Below the pieces are notes generated by a model that saw nothing but the letters and a program-made list of their open reading frames with translations, did no database searches and had not been told where the DNA came from. Shown one piece after another: positions 31,087-40,006 of a DNA stretch of 44,991 bases. The DNA comes from an uncultured Clostridia bacterium. Its GTDB lineage: Bacteria; Bacillota; Clostridia; Lachnospirales; Lachnospiraceae. Within the stretch, counting starts at the first letter, position 1. Each line of letters starts with the position of its first letter. Location: NCBI GenBank assembly GCA_948472945.1, contig CAOKVX010000019.1:1-44991 (forward strand). The letters run 5' to 3'. Position numbers and translations under genes: made by a program.

Positions 31087-32511
31087 CTATGCAGTTATAT
31101 TAATACCCTGTTCAATTTGTTCCGTCTGCGTTTCACTGTTTTCGTCTGCCGCCGCATTTTCTTCAGCCAATTCCACTCTGCCCGCGTCGACACGTCTCTT
31201 TCCATTCCTGCCGCCTCTTTCATTTTCCTGTTCCGCAAAGGTCTGTCTCCTCTGCTCAAACGAAAAATCTGAAACGGTAACCGAAACAGCCTCAACCTTA
31301 AGGCCCTGTTCCTCAAATGCATCTTTAAGCGTCTGAAGCTGGCTTTCAACCGCAATTCGCGCCATCTCGTTTCTGACAATAAAATTGGCAGTCGCAATGC
31401 CGTCTTTAAGTTCAAGAGCAACATTAACCTTACCTAACGATTCAGGATTAAGCTGAATTTCAATCGACGACGCGCCCGCCTTGACATTAGCCTTTACGCC
31501 CTCAACTATCTGAAAAGCTACATCCCTTATCTGACGTATCTGATTATGGTCAAACTTTTCCGAATCTGCAACGCTCTCCTGCACATTGTTTATAAATGTT
31601 TCAAACAAACTTTCATTAAACGCCGCCGGCTGTCTGTTGTTTTCTCTCTCTACTCCCGAATTCAATTCAGATTCGCCGAAACCTCCGGATAATCCCTCTC
31701 CGCCGCCGTCAGCAGCGTTCATCTGCATATTACCGTCAATTGCGTTATTCTGCACAGCGTTCTCCGATACATTTATATTCCCGGAAATCTGCGTATCCTC
31801 AGTTCCCGTTTTTGACATCTCAGCAAGATATTTTCTGACTGCCTCAAAAATATTATCATTCTCAGACAATTTTCCAAGTACAGACGCATCCACCGCCGCT
31901 CCGCCGCCAAGCATAAGCTTGAGCTCCGTCATATCGGCAACGAGACTGTTCCACGCATCGGACAGCGCGCTGTCTGTCAACACCTCAGAAAAGTCTTCCA
32001 TCCCGTTGAGCCTGACAAAAAACTGTTGCAGGTTATCCATATTCAGTAACGAAAAAGCGTTTAGTCCGCTCTCATAAAAAGCTCTCTCTATTTCTTTTTC
32101 AGATATATCCATCCTGCTGTTGAGATAGTCTTTTATCTGCTTCAACAGTTCGTCAATATCTGCTCCGAATAGATTAAGCTCGTCGTCGCCGTCCTCAATC
32201 TCAATGGACACCGTAATTCTGCCATCCATAAAATCTACTTTTATTACATTAAGCTCTTCATTCATGGCTTTTATTTCTTCCGCCGCAAATGAATCTTTTT
32301 GTGCCGGCACTTTATCTGTGGCCACAAACTTATTTATTCCGCCGCGGTTTCCGGGCGCCGCATCAGATTTTGAATTGTTGCCGACACCGTTCCTGCTCAT
32401 ATATTTGTCAAATGCTTTTCCGCTTCCCGTGCGCTCAACGCGCGCAGATCCTGAACCGCCTGCATCCACAAAACTGACAAAACCTTTTCCTGTAACTCCC
32501 TGTGCCGTCAT
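31087..32511 (-). CDS. fliK: Flagellar hook-length control protein FliK
   Basis: FliK measures hook length and triggers the FlhB specificity switch. The 474 residues have a long, poorly conserved N-terminal region rich in Asn, Ala, Glu and Asp, and the conserved C-terminal FliK domain (about 330-425: SSIEIQLNPESLGKVNVALE, then IVRNEMARIAVESQLQTLKD). The end is acidic and probably disordered. I start at the ATG at 32511, 5 bases after GGAGGGG; an ATG six codons earlier overlaps that site. A sigma-D promoter lies about 50-80 bp upstream. Gene identity is clear from the C-terminal domain and position. Confidence 0.92.
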   Translation of the reverse strand: MTAQGVTGKGFVSFVDAGGSGSARVERTGSGKAFDKYMSRNGVGNNSKSDAAPGNRGGINKFVATDKVPAQKDSFAAEEIKAMNEELNVIKVDFMDGRITVSIEIEDGDDELNLFGADIDELLKQIKDYLNSRMDISEKEIERAFYESGLNAFSLLNMDNLQQFFVRLNGMEDFSEVLTDSALSDAWNSLVADMTELKLMLGGGAAVDASVLGKLSENDNIFEAVRKYLAEMSKTGTEDTQISGNINVSENAVQNNAIDGNMQMNAADGGGEGLSGGFGESELNSGVERENNRQPAAFNESLFETFINNVQESVADSEKFDHNQIRQIRDVAFQIVEGVKANVKAGASSIEIQLNPESLGKVNVALELKDGIATANFIVRNEMARIAVESQLQTLKDAFEEQGLKVEAVSVTVSDFSFEQRRQTFAEQENERGGRNGKRRVDAGRVELAEENAAADENSETQTEQIEQGINITA

Positions 32512-32563
32512 CCTCTCCCCTCCTTTCATACATATATATCAAAATATACTTAATACATGCATT

Positions 32564-32591
32564 ATATCGGCAAGTCTTTTATAAAACTTTA
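32564..32591 (-). promoter_or_regulatory. Sigma-D (sigma-28) promoter before fliK
   Basis: On the minus strand TAAAGTTT (TAAA at 32588-32591) and GCCGATAT (32564-32571) stand 12 bases apart, matching the flagellar sigma consensus TAAAGTTT-N11-GCCGATAA almost fully; the TAAA to GCCG distance is 16 where 15 is usual. It lies between motE and fliK. B. subtilis has a comparable sigma-D promoter inside fla/che (PylxF3). Confidence 0.85.
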
Positions 32592-32620
32592 GCCCAAAAC
32601 ATATTTTTAACAAACATTTA

Positions 32621-32680
32621 ACACATTCGCAGCCGCACGGCTCTTTATCCTCACGCGTACGGATGTATATGCGAATATGT
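32621..32680 (-). other. Long stem-loop at the motE stop codon
   Basis: Eleven-base arms ACACATTCGCA (32621-32631) and TGCGAATATGT (32670-32680) pair throughout with one G-U wobble in RNA. The second arm touches the motE stop codon. The enclosed 38 bases can form two more short stems (ATCC/GGAT and GCC/GGC), giving a three-way junction. No T tract follows, and the sigma-D promoter begins 30 bp further on. Confidence 0.6.
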
Positions 32681-33420
32681 CATTTTGTATATGTCATCTT
32701 CTTCGTTATCTGAGCTGCCGTCTCAGCCTCCATCTCGGCGAGAATAAGCGAACTCTTCGACGAACTCATACCGCTGAGTATTCCTGCCACAAGGTCAAGG
32801 TCTCCCGCAGTCATTCCTGAAAGTATGCGCGCCGCATCCGCAGGCTCCATCTTTCCGTATGTCTCGGCCTGAGATTTTACTCTGGCGTCATACTGGTACT
32901 GTTCAACTACCTGTGCATATATCTCCTCCGCATTTTCAGGCGATATCTCCTCATAATATTTCTTATACTCCTCTATATCCGGAGCGTTATTGCCGAACAC
33001 TACCTCGTTATCAAATTCAAGCACTCTCTGTTCGAACGCTTCCTGACTGTCACGGTACACTTTAAGGTTACTTACTTCCTGCTCCAGCTGTTCTATGTAA
33101 TCCGTATTGGCTGCCGTGTTACTTCCCTGGGAGGCCAGTATGTTTTCAAGCTCGTTAATACGTTCAATCGCCTGTGCCAGATTCGTATATTTCCCATTGT
33201 TATTTGTACTCTGCGAATTGTCGTCCTGTACTTCAGGTAAAATCTTGTTAACTATAGGAACGTCCTTTAAGACAGGATATAATATATCGCTTCCGAATCC
33301 CCCTACGTCAAATTTAATCAGGGCTGCAAATATAGCAAGCCAAACAAAAACTATTACAAGCACTATAACAGCTGAAACTATTCCGCCGCTTTCTTTTTTT
33401 TCTTTATCTTCTTTTGCCAA
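32680..33420 (-). CDS. MotE/YlxF-like flagellar coiled-coil protein
   Basis: A 246-residue protein with a basic N-terminus, one membrane helix (about residues 14-36, AVIVLVIVFVWLAIFAALI), a coiled-coil region (about 80-140) and a C-terminal MgtE-N-like helical domain (PADAARILSGMTAGDLDLVA). This is the plan of MotE/YlxF proteins between fliJ and fliK. In other bacteria MotE is a chaperone of MotC; in Bacillus, YlxF lacks a well-defined role. It directly abuts fliJ. The gene symbol is left blank because orthology to either is uncertain. Confidence 0.82.
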   Translation of the reverse strand: MAKEDKEKKESGGIVSAVIVLVIVFVWLAIFAALIKFDVGGFGSDILYPVLKDVPIVNKILPEVQDDNSQSTNNNGKYTNLAQAIERINELENILASQGSNTAANTDYIEQLEQEVSNLKVYRDSQEAFEQRVLEFDNEVVFGNNAPDIEEYKKYYEEISPENAEEIYAQVVEQYQYDARVKSQAETYGKMEPADAARILSGMTAGDLDLVAGILSGMSSSKSSLILAEMEAETAAQITKKMTYTK

Positions 33421-33879
33421 TTATCTCACCTCTGATATTGTATTTGGAGAATATTTATAACTAACAAGCTCGTCAATCTCCAGACTTTCTTTTTTCTGCA
33501 TCTCCTGCTTGTATCTTTCAAATTCATTTTCCTTAAGCTTCTCATAGATTTTGCGATCTGTCATCGCCTCTTCAAGCTTAATTCTCGCCTCTTCAACATT
33601 TTTTTCCTCCTGCCTTACTTTCATAAGCTGCGTCCGGCAGTACATTTTTATTATGCTGACGCCGCTCTCTGCCTGTCTTATGTCGAGAACCGACGCACAC
33701 TCATTTAACATATTTCTCAGATTGTTCTCGGCCCCGTCTTTTCTTTCAAGAAGCTCCTCGTACAAATCAACAGCTTCGTCGAGAACAGCCTGAGCATTTC
33801 CAAAGTTAATCTTTTCCTGTTCCTCAACTTTCTCCTTGAGCCTCAGTATATTATCAAGCCTGAAAACAAACTTTGACAT
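33421..33879 (-). CDS. fliJ: Flagellar export chaperone FliJ
   Basis: FliJ is the coiled-coil stalk of the flagellar ATPase complex and an export chaperone escort. The 152 residues are almost entirely helical and charged with heptad character (FRLDNILRLKEKVEEQEKIN at the N-terminus). There is no membrane segment. Sequence conservation is low in the family, but the length, the N-terminal motif and position after fliI support the call. It lies 21 bp after fliI and its stop adjoins the start of the MotE-like gene. Confidence 0.9.
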   Translation of the reverse strand: MSKFVFRLDNILRLKEKVEEQEKINFGNAQAVLDEAVDLYEELLERKDGAENNLRNMLNECASVLDIRQAESGVSIIKMYCRTQLMKVRQEEKNVEEARIKLEEAMTDRKIYEKLKENEFERYKQEMQKKESLEIDELVSYKYSPNTISEVR

Positions 33880-33900
33880 CTAACCATCTCCCACAATCCG

Positions 33901-35214
33901 TCACTCGGCAAAAATCTCATTCATCTGACTTACAGCGTCGTCAAATCCGACTTTTTCATAAGTCTGCTGACATAAAAATGCATTAACCTCATCAATTTTA
34001 CTTATCGCATAATCTATTTTGGGGTTCGACCCCGCTTTGTAGGCTCCTATATTTATCAAGTCCTCGGCGTCATTGTATGAGGCCAAAACCTCTCTCATAA
34101 TACCTGCATTTTTCTTGTGGTTATCAGAAGCAATTGAAGACATTACACGGGAAATGCTCTGAAGCACATCTATAGCCGGATAATGATTCTTCTGGGCCAT
34201 TTTTCTTGACAGAACTATATGACCGTCAAGAATACCCCTGGCAGTATCGGAAATAGGCTCGTTGAAATCATCTCCGTCAACCAGTACCGCATATATTCCG
34301 GTTATGGAACCTTTTTTTCCGTTGCCGGCCCTCTCAAGCAGTTTAGGCATCTCCGCATAAACGCTGGGCGGATATCCCCTTGTAACAGGCGGCTCTCCCG
34401 ACGCAAGTCCAATCTCTCTCTGCGCCATTGAAAACCTGGTAAGGTTATCCATCATAAGCAGGACGTCCTTGCCCTGATCCCTAAAATATTCGGCTATTGC
34501 GGTTGCAGTTTTAGCCGCCTTATTTCTGATTAGCGCAGGCTTATCCGAGGTTGCCACTACGACAACCGAACGCGACATTCCTTCCGGACCTAGGTCCCTC
34601 TCTATGAATTCACGCACCTCCCTGCCTCGCTCCCCGATAAGTGCTATGACGTTGACATCCGCCTTAGTATTTCTCGCAAACATTCCCATGAGCGTACTTT
34701 TACCTACGCCGCTGCCCGCAAATATTCCGATACGCTGCCCTTTTCCAATAGTAATAAGTCCGTCTACGGCTTTTACGCCAAGCGACAGTTCATTTTCAAT
34801 TAATTGTCTGCTCATTGGGTCCGGCGGCGATTCTTCCACCGAATAATATTCCGAAGTGTTTATTTCCGTGCCGTCAATCGGATTGCCGAGTCCGTCAAGC
34901 GCCTTGCCAAGAAGCTCATCACTTACGGACACCTTAAGCGGCTCGCCCGTGTTTTCAACCCGACTGCCCGGGCCAACTCCGGTCGTCTGTCCGAACGGCA
35001 TCAGCAATACTCTGTCGTCACGGAAACCTATAACCTCTGCCTCGACAAACTGGCTTCCGTCCAAAGATATAATATGACATAAATCATTAAGTTTTGCAGC
35101 AGGGCCAATCGACTCTACTGTAAGACCGACAACCTTGACTACTTTGCCAAGTTTTGTTTCATATGTACGGTTAACTAATTGACGATATTTATCCATCATA
35201 ATTATTTGTTGCAA
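33901..35214 (-). CDS. fliI: Flagellum-specific ATPase FliI
   Basis: FliI is the hexameric ATPase that energises flagellar export. The 437 residues have Walker A GSGVGKSTLMG near residue 170, Walker B VLLMMDNLTRFSMAQREI, and the type III ATPase motif GYPPSVYAEMPKLLERAG. The start listed is a TTG at 35214, because AAGGTGG lies 9 bases before it and overlaps the fliH stop codon. Adjacent ATG codons five and six positions in (35199, 35196) would have a spacing above 20 bases. The exact start is therefore uncertain. Confidence 0.96.
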   Translation of the reverse strand: MQQIIMMDKYRQLVNRTYETKLGKVVKVVGLTVESIGPAAKLNDLCHIISLDGSQFVEAEVIGFRDDRVLLMPFGQTTGVGPGSRVENTGEPLKVSVSDELLGKALDGLGNPIDGTEINTSEYYSVEESPPDPMSRQLIENELSLGVKAVDGLITIGKGQRIGIFAGSGVGKSTLMGMFARNTKADVNVIALIGERGREVREFIERDLGPEGMSRSVVVVATSDKPALIRNKAAKTATAIAEYFRDQGKDVLLMMDNLTRFSMAQREIGLASGEPPVTRGYPPSVYAEMPKLLERAGNGKKGSITGIYAVLVDGDDFNEPISDTARGILDGHIVLSRKMAQKNHYPAIDVLQSISRVMSSIASDNHKKNAGIMREVLASYNDAEDLINIGAYKAGSNPKIDYAISKIDEVNAFLCQQTYEKVGFDDAVSQMNEIFAE

Positions 35215-35229
35215 ACTTAATGACCACCT

Positions 35230-36003
35230 TTAACTAATAGATAATAAACGCAGCTCCTGTTTCAGGTTGTTCAGCTGCGTATCAAGGCTGCAATCAATCA
35301 TGTGCGTAGAAGTCTCGACCACACACTTGTTCCTTGTAAGGGCAGCGTCCTCAACAATATCAAATACCGAAGTCTCGGGAACAAACGCCCTGAGACTGTC
35401 CTTATATGCCGCAAGAGTCGCATGGTCCTCAGGACAGACATGTACATAATAAACATCTGACACAGGCATATTCTTTACAGTTCTGTCAACAAGATAATGA
35501 AGCACATCAGTCTCCTCTATAATTACACCGGTTATTTTTTCAATTAAATCACCTATAATAACAGCAAACTGCGGCTCTATCTCATTAATAATATCATCAT
35601 ACTCCTGCTGCATGACAGATTCCCTGTCCGCGAGCTCCTGTTTCATAACCTCCAGCTCGTCAGACGCCTTGACAATCCCCTCATTATACCCGTTCTTGTA
35701 TCCTTCTTCATGAGCAGCGCTCTTTATTGCCTCGGCCTCTGCTTTCGCCTCCTCAATAATCCTGTCAGCCTCACTCTTTGCATCAGAGATAATTCCCGAG
35801 GCGTTGGCCTCGACATTGTTTTTCTGTTCTTCTATAATGTCATCAATGTTAATCACATTGATTCCGGGCACAAACTCAAACCCTTCAGGCAGTTCTTTGT
35901 TTTCAGAAAATTCAGGCAGTTCTTTCAAAATGTGGTCTGTCTCTATAACCTTTTTGGCAGTTCTGTCCACATTAAAATACACAGGTTTAATGACATTAGA
36001 CAA
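35230..36003 (-). CDS. fliH: Flagellar assembly protein FliH
   Basis: FliH binds and restrains FliI and links it to the C ring. The 257 residues have a variable N-terminus, an Ala/Glu/Lys-rich helical middle (SDAKSEADRIIEEAKAEAEA) followed by GYKNGYNEGI, and a C-terminal FliH/V-ATPase E-type domain (EPQFAVIIGDLIEKITGVII). It overlaps the end of fliG by 8 bases. Primary sequence is poorly conserved, but the helical EA-rich core and position make the assignment secure. Confidence 0.93.
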   Translation of the reverse strand: MSNVIKPVYFNVDRTAKKVIETDHILKELPEFSENKELPEGFEFVPGINVINIDDIIEEQKNNVEANASGIISDAKSEADRIIEEAKAEAEAIKSAAHEEGYKNGYNEGIVKASDELEVMKQELADRESVMQQEYDDIINEIEPQFAVIIGDLIEKITGVIIEETDVLHYLVDRTVKNMPVSDVYYVHVCPEDHATLAAYKDSLRAFVPETSVFDIVEDAALTRNKCVVETSTHMIDCSLDTQLNNLKQELRLLSIS

Positions 36004-37012
36004 CTATCTCGTCACCTCCGCCTCTGGAGATAATAATCTCACCGGTATCTTCAAGTTTCCTGATTATATTAACAATCTTCTGCTGCGCATCTTCAACATC
36101 TTTCATACGAACAGGACCCATGAAGTCCATATCCTCCTTAATCATAGTAGCAAGACGTTTTGAAAGGTTATTAAATATAACATCCTTAACATCATCATTT
36201 GAAGCTTTAAGGGCGATTGCAAGCTCGTTATTGTCAACCTCCCTGAGAACACGCTGAATCGACCTGTCGTCGAGTGAAAGGATATCCTCAAATACGAACA
36301 TCTTCTTCCTGATTTCATCTGCAAGTTCAGGCTCTTCAATTTCAAGGGTTTCCATAATATGTTTTTCTGTACCCCTGTCGACTGTATTAAGTATATCTAC
36401 GATAGAATCCACTCCGCCGACTATCGTGTAATCCTGATTTACAAGCGACGCAAGCTTCTGCTCAAGAACATTTTCAACCTCGGTAATTACATCTGGCGAT
36501 GTTCTATCCATCTGCGCTATACGCTTTGCAACATCAGTCTGCTTATCCGGCGCAAGCCCTCCTATAATTACGGCAGCCTGTGATGCGGACAGATATGATA
36601 AAATGAGCGCAATTGTCTGCGGATGCTCATCCTGTATAAAGTTCAAAAGCTGACTTGCATCCGTCTTTCGCACAAACTCGAAAGGACGAACCTGAAGTGA
36701 AGCCGTGAGCTTTCCGATAACTTCATTAGCCTTTTCTGAACCGAGAGCTTTTTCAAGAAGGTCTTTGGCGTATCCGATACCGCCCTCCAAAATATACTGC
36801 TGGGCAAGGCATATTTCATAAAACTCGTCTACGACCTCCTCCTTAACCTGCGGAGACACGCTTCTTATATTCGCTATTTCAAGGGTAAGCATCTCAATTT
36901 CATCTTCCTTGAGGTGCTTAAACACCTCAGACGCTTTTTCCGGACCAAGCACGATAAGCAGTACTGCGGCTTTCTGTACTCCGGTTAAATCCTGTATCTT
37001 CATGCCTGCCAT
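35996..37012 (-). CDS. fliG: Flagellar motor switch protein FliG
   Basis: FliG couples stator force to the rotor. The 338-residue product has the three armadillo-like domains: N-terminal MS-ring-binding region (LTGVQKAAVLLIVLGPEKAS), the middle EHPQTIALILSYL motif, and the C-terminal torque helix (EDILSLDDRSIQRVLREVDN). Length is standard. It follows fliF by 6 bp, with GGGGG near the start codon, and overlaps fliH. Confidence 0.97.
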   Translation of the reverse strand: MAGMKIQDLTGVQKAAVLLIVLGPEKASEVFKHLKEDEIEMLTLEIANIRSVSPQVKEEVVDEFYEICLAQQYILEGGIGYAKDLLEKALGSEKANEVIGKLTASLQVRPFEFVRKTDASQLLNFIQDEHPQTIALILSYLSASQAAVIIGGLAPDKQTDVAKRIAQMDRTSPDVITEVENVLEQKLASLVNQDYTIVGGVDSIVDILNTVDRGTEKHIMETLEIEEPELADEIRKKMFVFEDILSLDDRSIQRVLREVDNNELAIALKASNDDVKDVIFNNLSKRLATMIKEDMDFMGPVRMKDVEDAQQKIVNIIRKLEDTGEIIISRGGGDEIVV

Positions 37013-37018
37013 TATTAA

Positions 37019-38638
37019 TTACCCCCAATCCTCAGTGAACCAGTTCCTAAGCAACTGCGCAACGGCATCCGGTTTTTCATCCACAAATTTTTCAATAAGA
37101 GTTCTAGCCTCTGATTTTTCATTAAATTCAATATCCTCAAGCGGCTGATTTTCTTTTGTCGCTGTCAGAAGCTCCTCGACAGAAAGCTCAGGCTCAAGCT
37201 CTGTAACTTCCATCGGAGCAGTTCCTTTCAGAACAACAAATACAAGAAGCGCAACAATAAGGATTGCAAGAACTATCATCAAAATGTTCTGTGACGACAG
37301 CACGCTGGAGGTTTCCTCTTTCGCCTCAAACATAGGCATTGTATACGCTGACACAGCAATGTTATTTGCCGCTATTCCCGTAGTCTGTCTGACAAGGTCA
37401 ACTACATTTTCAGGCACTTCCACCTCTGTTTTTACACTGTTCGCCTCACAGTACTCCTCAAAAGTCATATCTTCAAGAAGACCCTGTTCCTCAAGAGCTT
37501 CTTCATGTACAATGTTGTATGTCGTAAGAACAATTGCCATAGACGACTCGGCAGGCTTTACGGCCCCAACCTCAAATTCACTGTTAGTCTGTCTCTCATT
37601 AGGGAGATAATCCGCTTTGTCAAGCGTAACCTGTGTGTTAGATGAACCGTCGTTCATAAGCATTGTGTCTGTGTCGTCATCATTAGGATCAGTTCCGGGA
37701 ATACCCCCGCTCGTCTGATTTCCTGTCGACTTATAATTGTATGTATGTCCGTAATAACCCTGTTCCATTCCCTCGGCAACGGAATACTCCGTGTAAAGCT
37801 CAGTGACCTTATCCATATTAAATACAATGTTGCTTGAACCTATTTCAACGTCGCTGTAACCGCATTTTAAAAGCACAGTCTCCACATCGTTAGCTATCTG
37901 GTTCTGAAGCTTCAGCTTATACTCTGCAGCGCTCTCAATATCACCGCCAAGCCCGCTGTCGTCAAGACCGCTGAACAGTTTGTTGCCCGCGGTATCAATA
38001 ATTACGATATTGTCAGTCGAGGTATTTCCAACCGCGTTTGCAAGGAAAAGAGCCATTGCATTAGCTGTTGCAACACTCATTTTAGAATCGGTATCAAGTG
38101 TAAGCGTAACCGCAACAGAAGTATCCTTATCCTGTGCAAGAACAGTGTAATCCTCCTCAGGAACCGATATCATAACAGATGCATCCTGTACCCCTTCATA
38201 CTGCATAAGGGCTTTCCTCAACGACGTCTGCATTGCAAGTTTAGTCTTGGTCCTTTTTTCGGATGTTGTCGTCGACATATCATTGTCAAGGGCATCCTCC
38301 CAAGTCATTCCGCTGCTGAGCGCATCGCTGCTCTCAATAAGAAGCGTTGCGTCGGACAGACTTCCCTGTTCAACCTCTATAGTCGTAAAATTTTCATTGG
38401 CGCTGTATCTGTGCTTTATATTCTGTCCTTCAAGCGCCTCAATTATCTCACTAGCTGCTTTTGCATCATCTACCTTAGCCAGCTGTACATATACGGGCCT
38501 GGATGAAAAGTAACTCACCAAAAGAATGGCAATCGCTATGGCTGCTATCAGCGAGCCGACAATAACCTTCTGCTTTAATGTATACTTTTTCAGCATGTCC
38601 ATTATCTTTTCTTTTATCTGATTCACTCTATCAGTCAT
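37019..38638 (-). CDS. fliF: Flagellar MS-ring protein FliF
   Basis: FliF forms the MS ring and houses the export gate. The 539 residues have an N-terminal membrane helix (about 26-45, VGSLIAAIAIAILLVSYF), the YscJ/RBM domains (VYVQLAKVDDAKAASEIIEA), an extracytoplasmic region with a Ser/Thr/Asp-rich insertion near residues 310-340, a second membrane helix (about 445-468) and the cytoplasmic tail that binds FliG, ending at a short acidic stretch. GGGGGA precedes the ATG at 38638, chosen over the adjacent TTG codon. Confidence 0.96.
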   Translation of the reverse strand: MTDRVNQIKEKIMDMLKKYTLKQKVIVGSLIAAIAIAILLVSYFSSRPVYVQLAKVDDAKAASEIIEALEGQNIKHRYSANENFTTIEVEQGSLSDATLLIESSDALSSGMTWEDALDNDMSTTTSEKRTKTKLAMQTSLRKALMQYEGVQDASVMISVPEEDYTVLAQDKDTSVAVTLTLDTDSKMSVATANAMALFLANAVGNTSTDNIVIIDTAGNKLFSGLDDSGLGGDIESAAEYKLKLQNQIANDVETVLLKCGYSDVEIGSSNIVFNMDKVTELYTEYSVAEGMEQGYYGHTYNYKSTGNQTSGGIPGTDPNDDDTDTMLMNDGSSNTQVTLDKADYLPNERQTNSEFEVGAVKPAESSMAIVLTTYNIVHEEALEEQGLLEDMTFEEYCEANSVKTEVEVPENVVDLVRQTTGIAANNIAVSAYTMPMFEAKEETSSVLSSQNILMIVLAILIVALLVFVVLKGTAPMEVTELEPELSVEELLTATKENQPLEDIEFNEKSEARTLIEKFVDEKPDAVAQLLRNWFTEDWG

Positions 38639-38672
38639 CAATTATTCCCCCTGCGCATTAATCCACAATTAA

Positions 38673-38984
38673 TTAGAACTGTAAGTTCATCAGCTCTTTA
38701 TATGCATCAAGCACAGCATTCCTGACTGCAACTGTATACTGGAGTGAAAGAGTAGCTTTTCTCTGAGCCGCCTGCAAATCCACAATACTGTCGGACATAC
38801 CCATCGCAAACTTTATTTCTTCCTCCTCAGCCTTGTTAGACAAGCCGTTCGTCTCTTTCACAAGACCCATCGCTGACTGAAACAATGATTCAAACGAAAC
38901 ATTTGAGGCTTTATCTGACACGCCATTAACCTTATCCGGATATCTTGAAACACTTTCAAGTCCGTTAACAGCCATTACATTCAT
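38673..38984 (-). CDS. fliE: Flagellar hook-basal body protein FliE
   Basis: FliE joins the MS ring to the rod. The 103-residue protein shows the family C-terminal half VDLQAAQRKATLSLQYTVAV followed by RNAVLDAYKELMNLQF and no signal sequence. AAGGAG lies upstream of the ATG. It lies between flgC (14 bp upstream) and fliF in the canonical flgB-flgC-fliE order. Confidence 0.96.
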   Translation of the reverse strand: MNVMAVNGLESVSRYPDKVNGVSDKASNVSFESLFQSAMGLVKETNGLSNKAEEEEIKFAMGMSDSIVDLQAAQRKATLSLQYTVAVRNAVLDAYKELMNLQF

Positions 38985-38998
38985 ATTTTATTCACTCC

Positions 38999-39436
38999 TT
39001 ATTTTCCAAGTTCAATTGCTTTTTGTATCATAGCTTTTGTTGCGTTAAATGAAGTCACATTAGCCTCATATGACCTGCTTGCGTCGATAAGGTTAGTCAT
39101 CTCAGTCACCGTGTTGACATTAGGGTATGTAACATAACCGTCGTCGTCCGAATCCGGATTGGACGGGTCATACACTTTCCGGCACGCAGTCTCATTGTCC
39201 TCCACAATCTTCTGTACCTTTACGCCCTTACCTATGTTAGCTGTCGCACCTCCAAGCACATCGCTGAAACTGGTAAAATCTTTTTCATGGAAAACAACAG
39301 TTTTTCTCTTATAAATATTGCCGTCGGCATCACGCGTCGTGTTAACATTTGCTATATTCTGCGATATGACGTCAAGCCTCGTCTGCTGTGCCGTCATTCC
39401 CGTAGCGCTTATATTCATTGTTCCAAATACTGACAT
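38999..39436 (-). CDS. flgC: Proximal rod protein FlgC
   Basis: FlgC is a proximal rod subunit exported by the type III system. The 145 residues contain the axial-protein motif GMTAQQTRLDVISQNIANVN and the C-terminal helix (VTEMTNLIDASRSYEANVTS). I use the ATG at 39436, with GGGAGG 7 bases upstream, not the ATG at 39451 that overlaps the ribosome site. It follows flgB by 90 bp. Confidence 0.96.
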   Translation of the reverse strand: MSVFGTMNISATGMTAQQTRLDVISQNIANVNTTRDADGNIYKRKTVVFHEKDFTSFSDVLGGATANIGKGVKVQKIVEDNETACRKVYDPSNPDSDDDGYVTYPNVNTVTEMTNLIDASRSYEANVTSFNATKAMIQKAIELGK

Positions 39437-39526
39437 AATAATTCCTCCCATTATGAAATATAAGCAAAACTAAAAGTTCTGCTCAATCTAATATTGTTAA
39501 GCTCTTATCTTACCAAGCCAAGCCTG

Positions 39527-39916
39527 TCAGGTTCTTGCCATAGCTTCCTTAAGTCTGTTAAATTCCTGCGACATGGAGTCAAGAAGAGTATAATATCTCA
39601 GCTGATTTTTTGCAAGTTCCGCCGATTCAGTGTTGATGTCAACATTGTTGCCGTCAAGCCTGTAGCTCAAATTAGACTGGTCTACATATGTAGTAGGCTG
39701 AAGTTCATCCAAATCTGCATTTGCTATATTCGAATCAAGAGAATCCCCTCCACTAAGGGAAGTTATCAGATATGTTTCAAACTGAACATCTTTCCTTTTA
39801 TAATTAGGCGTGTCAACATTAGCAATATTGTTTGCCAAAACGTCATTGCGGTACCACGATGCGTCAGCAGCTTTCTGCAGCACATTGACGTAATTAAAAG
39901 CATCTGTCCTTATCAT
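39527..39916 (-). CDS. flgB: Proximal rod protein FlgB
   Basis: FlgB is the first proximal rod subunit and the first gene of the fla/che cluster. The 129 residues include WYRNDVLANNIANVDTPNYK near residue 22 and a C-terminal helix with LRYYTLLDSMSQEFNRLKEA. GGGGGA lies 9 bases before the ATG. The 90-bp gap to codY contains no sigma-D promoter and no clear sigma-A promoter, so the main fla/che promoter is not resolved; read-through from codY is possible. Confidence 0.96.
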   Translation of the reverse strand: MIRTDAFNYVNVLQKAADASWYRNDVLANNIANVDTPNYKRKDVQFETYLITSLSGGDSLDSNIANADLDELQPTTYVDQSNLSYRLDGNNVDINTESAELAKNQLRYYTLLDSMSQEFNRLKEAMART

Positions 39917-40006
39917 ATTACATAATCCCCCTTAAAATCTAATCACAAACAAAGGACTCATGAGCTGACTTTCCCATAAATCCTTTTATAAAAAATCTGA
40001 ATCCAT

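Noticed and set aside
39917-40006. A main fla/che promoter in the codY-flgB gap
   Set aside because: I found neither a sigma-D site nor a convincing sigma-A pair in these 90 bp, so no promoter is called.
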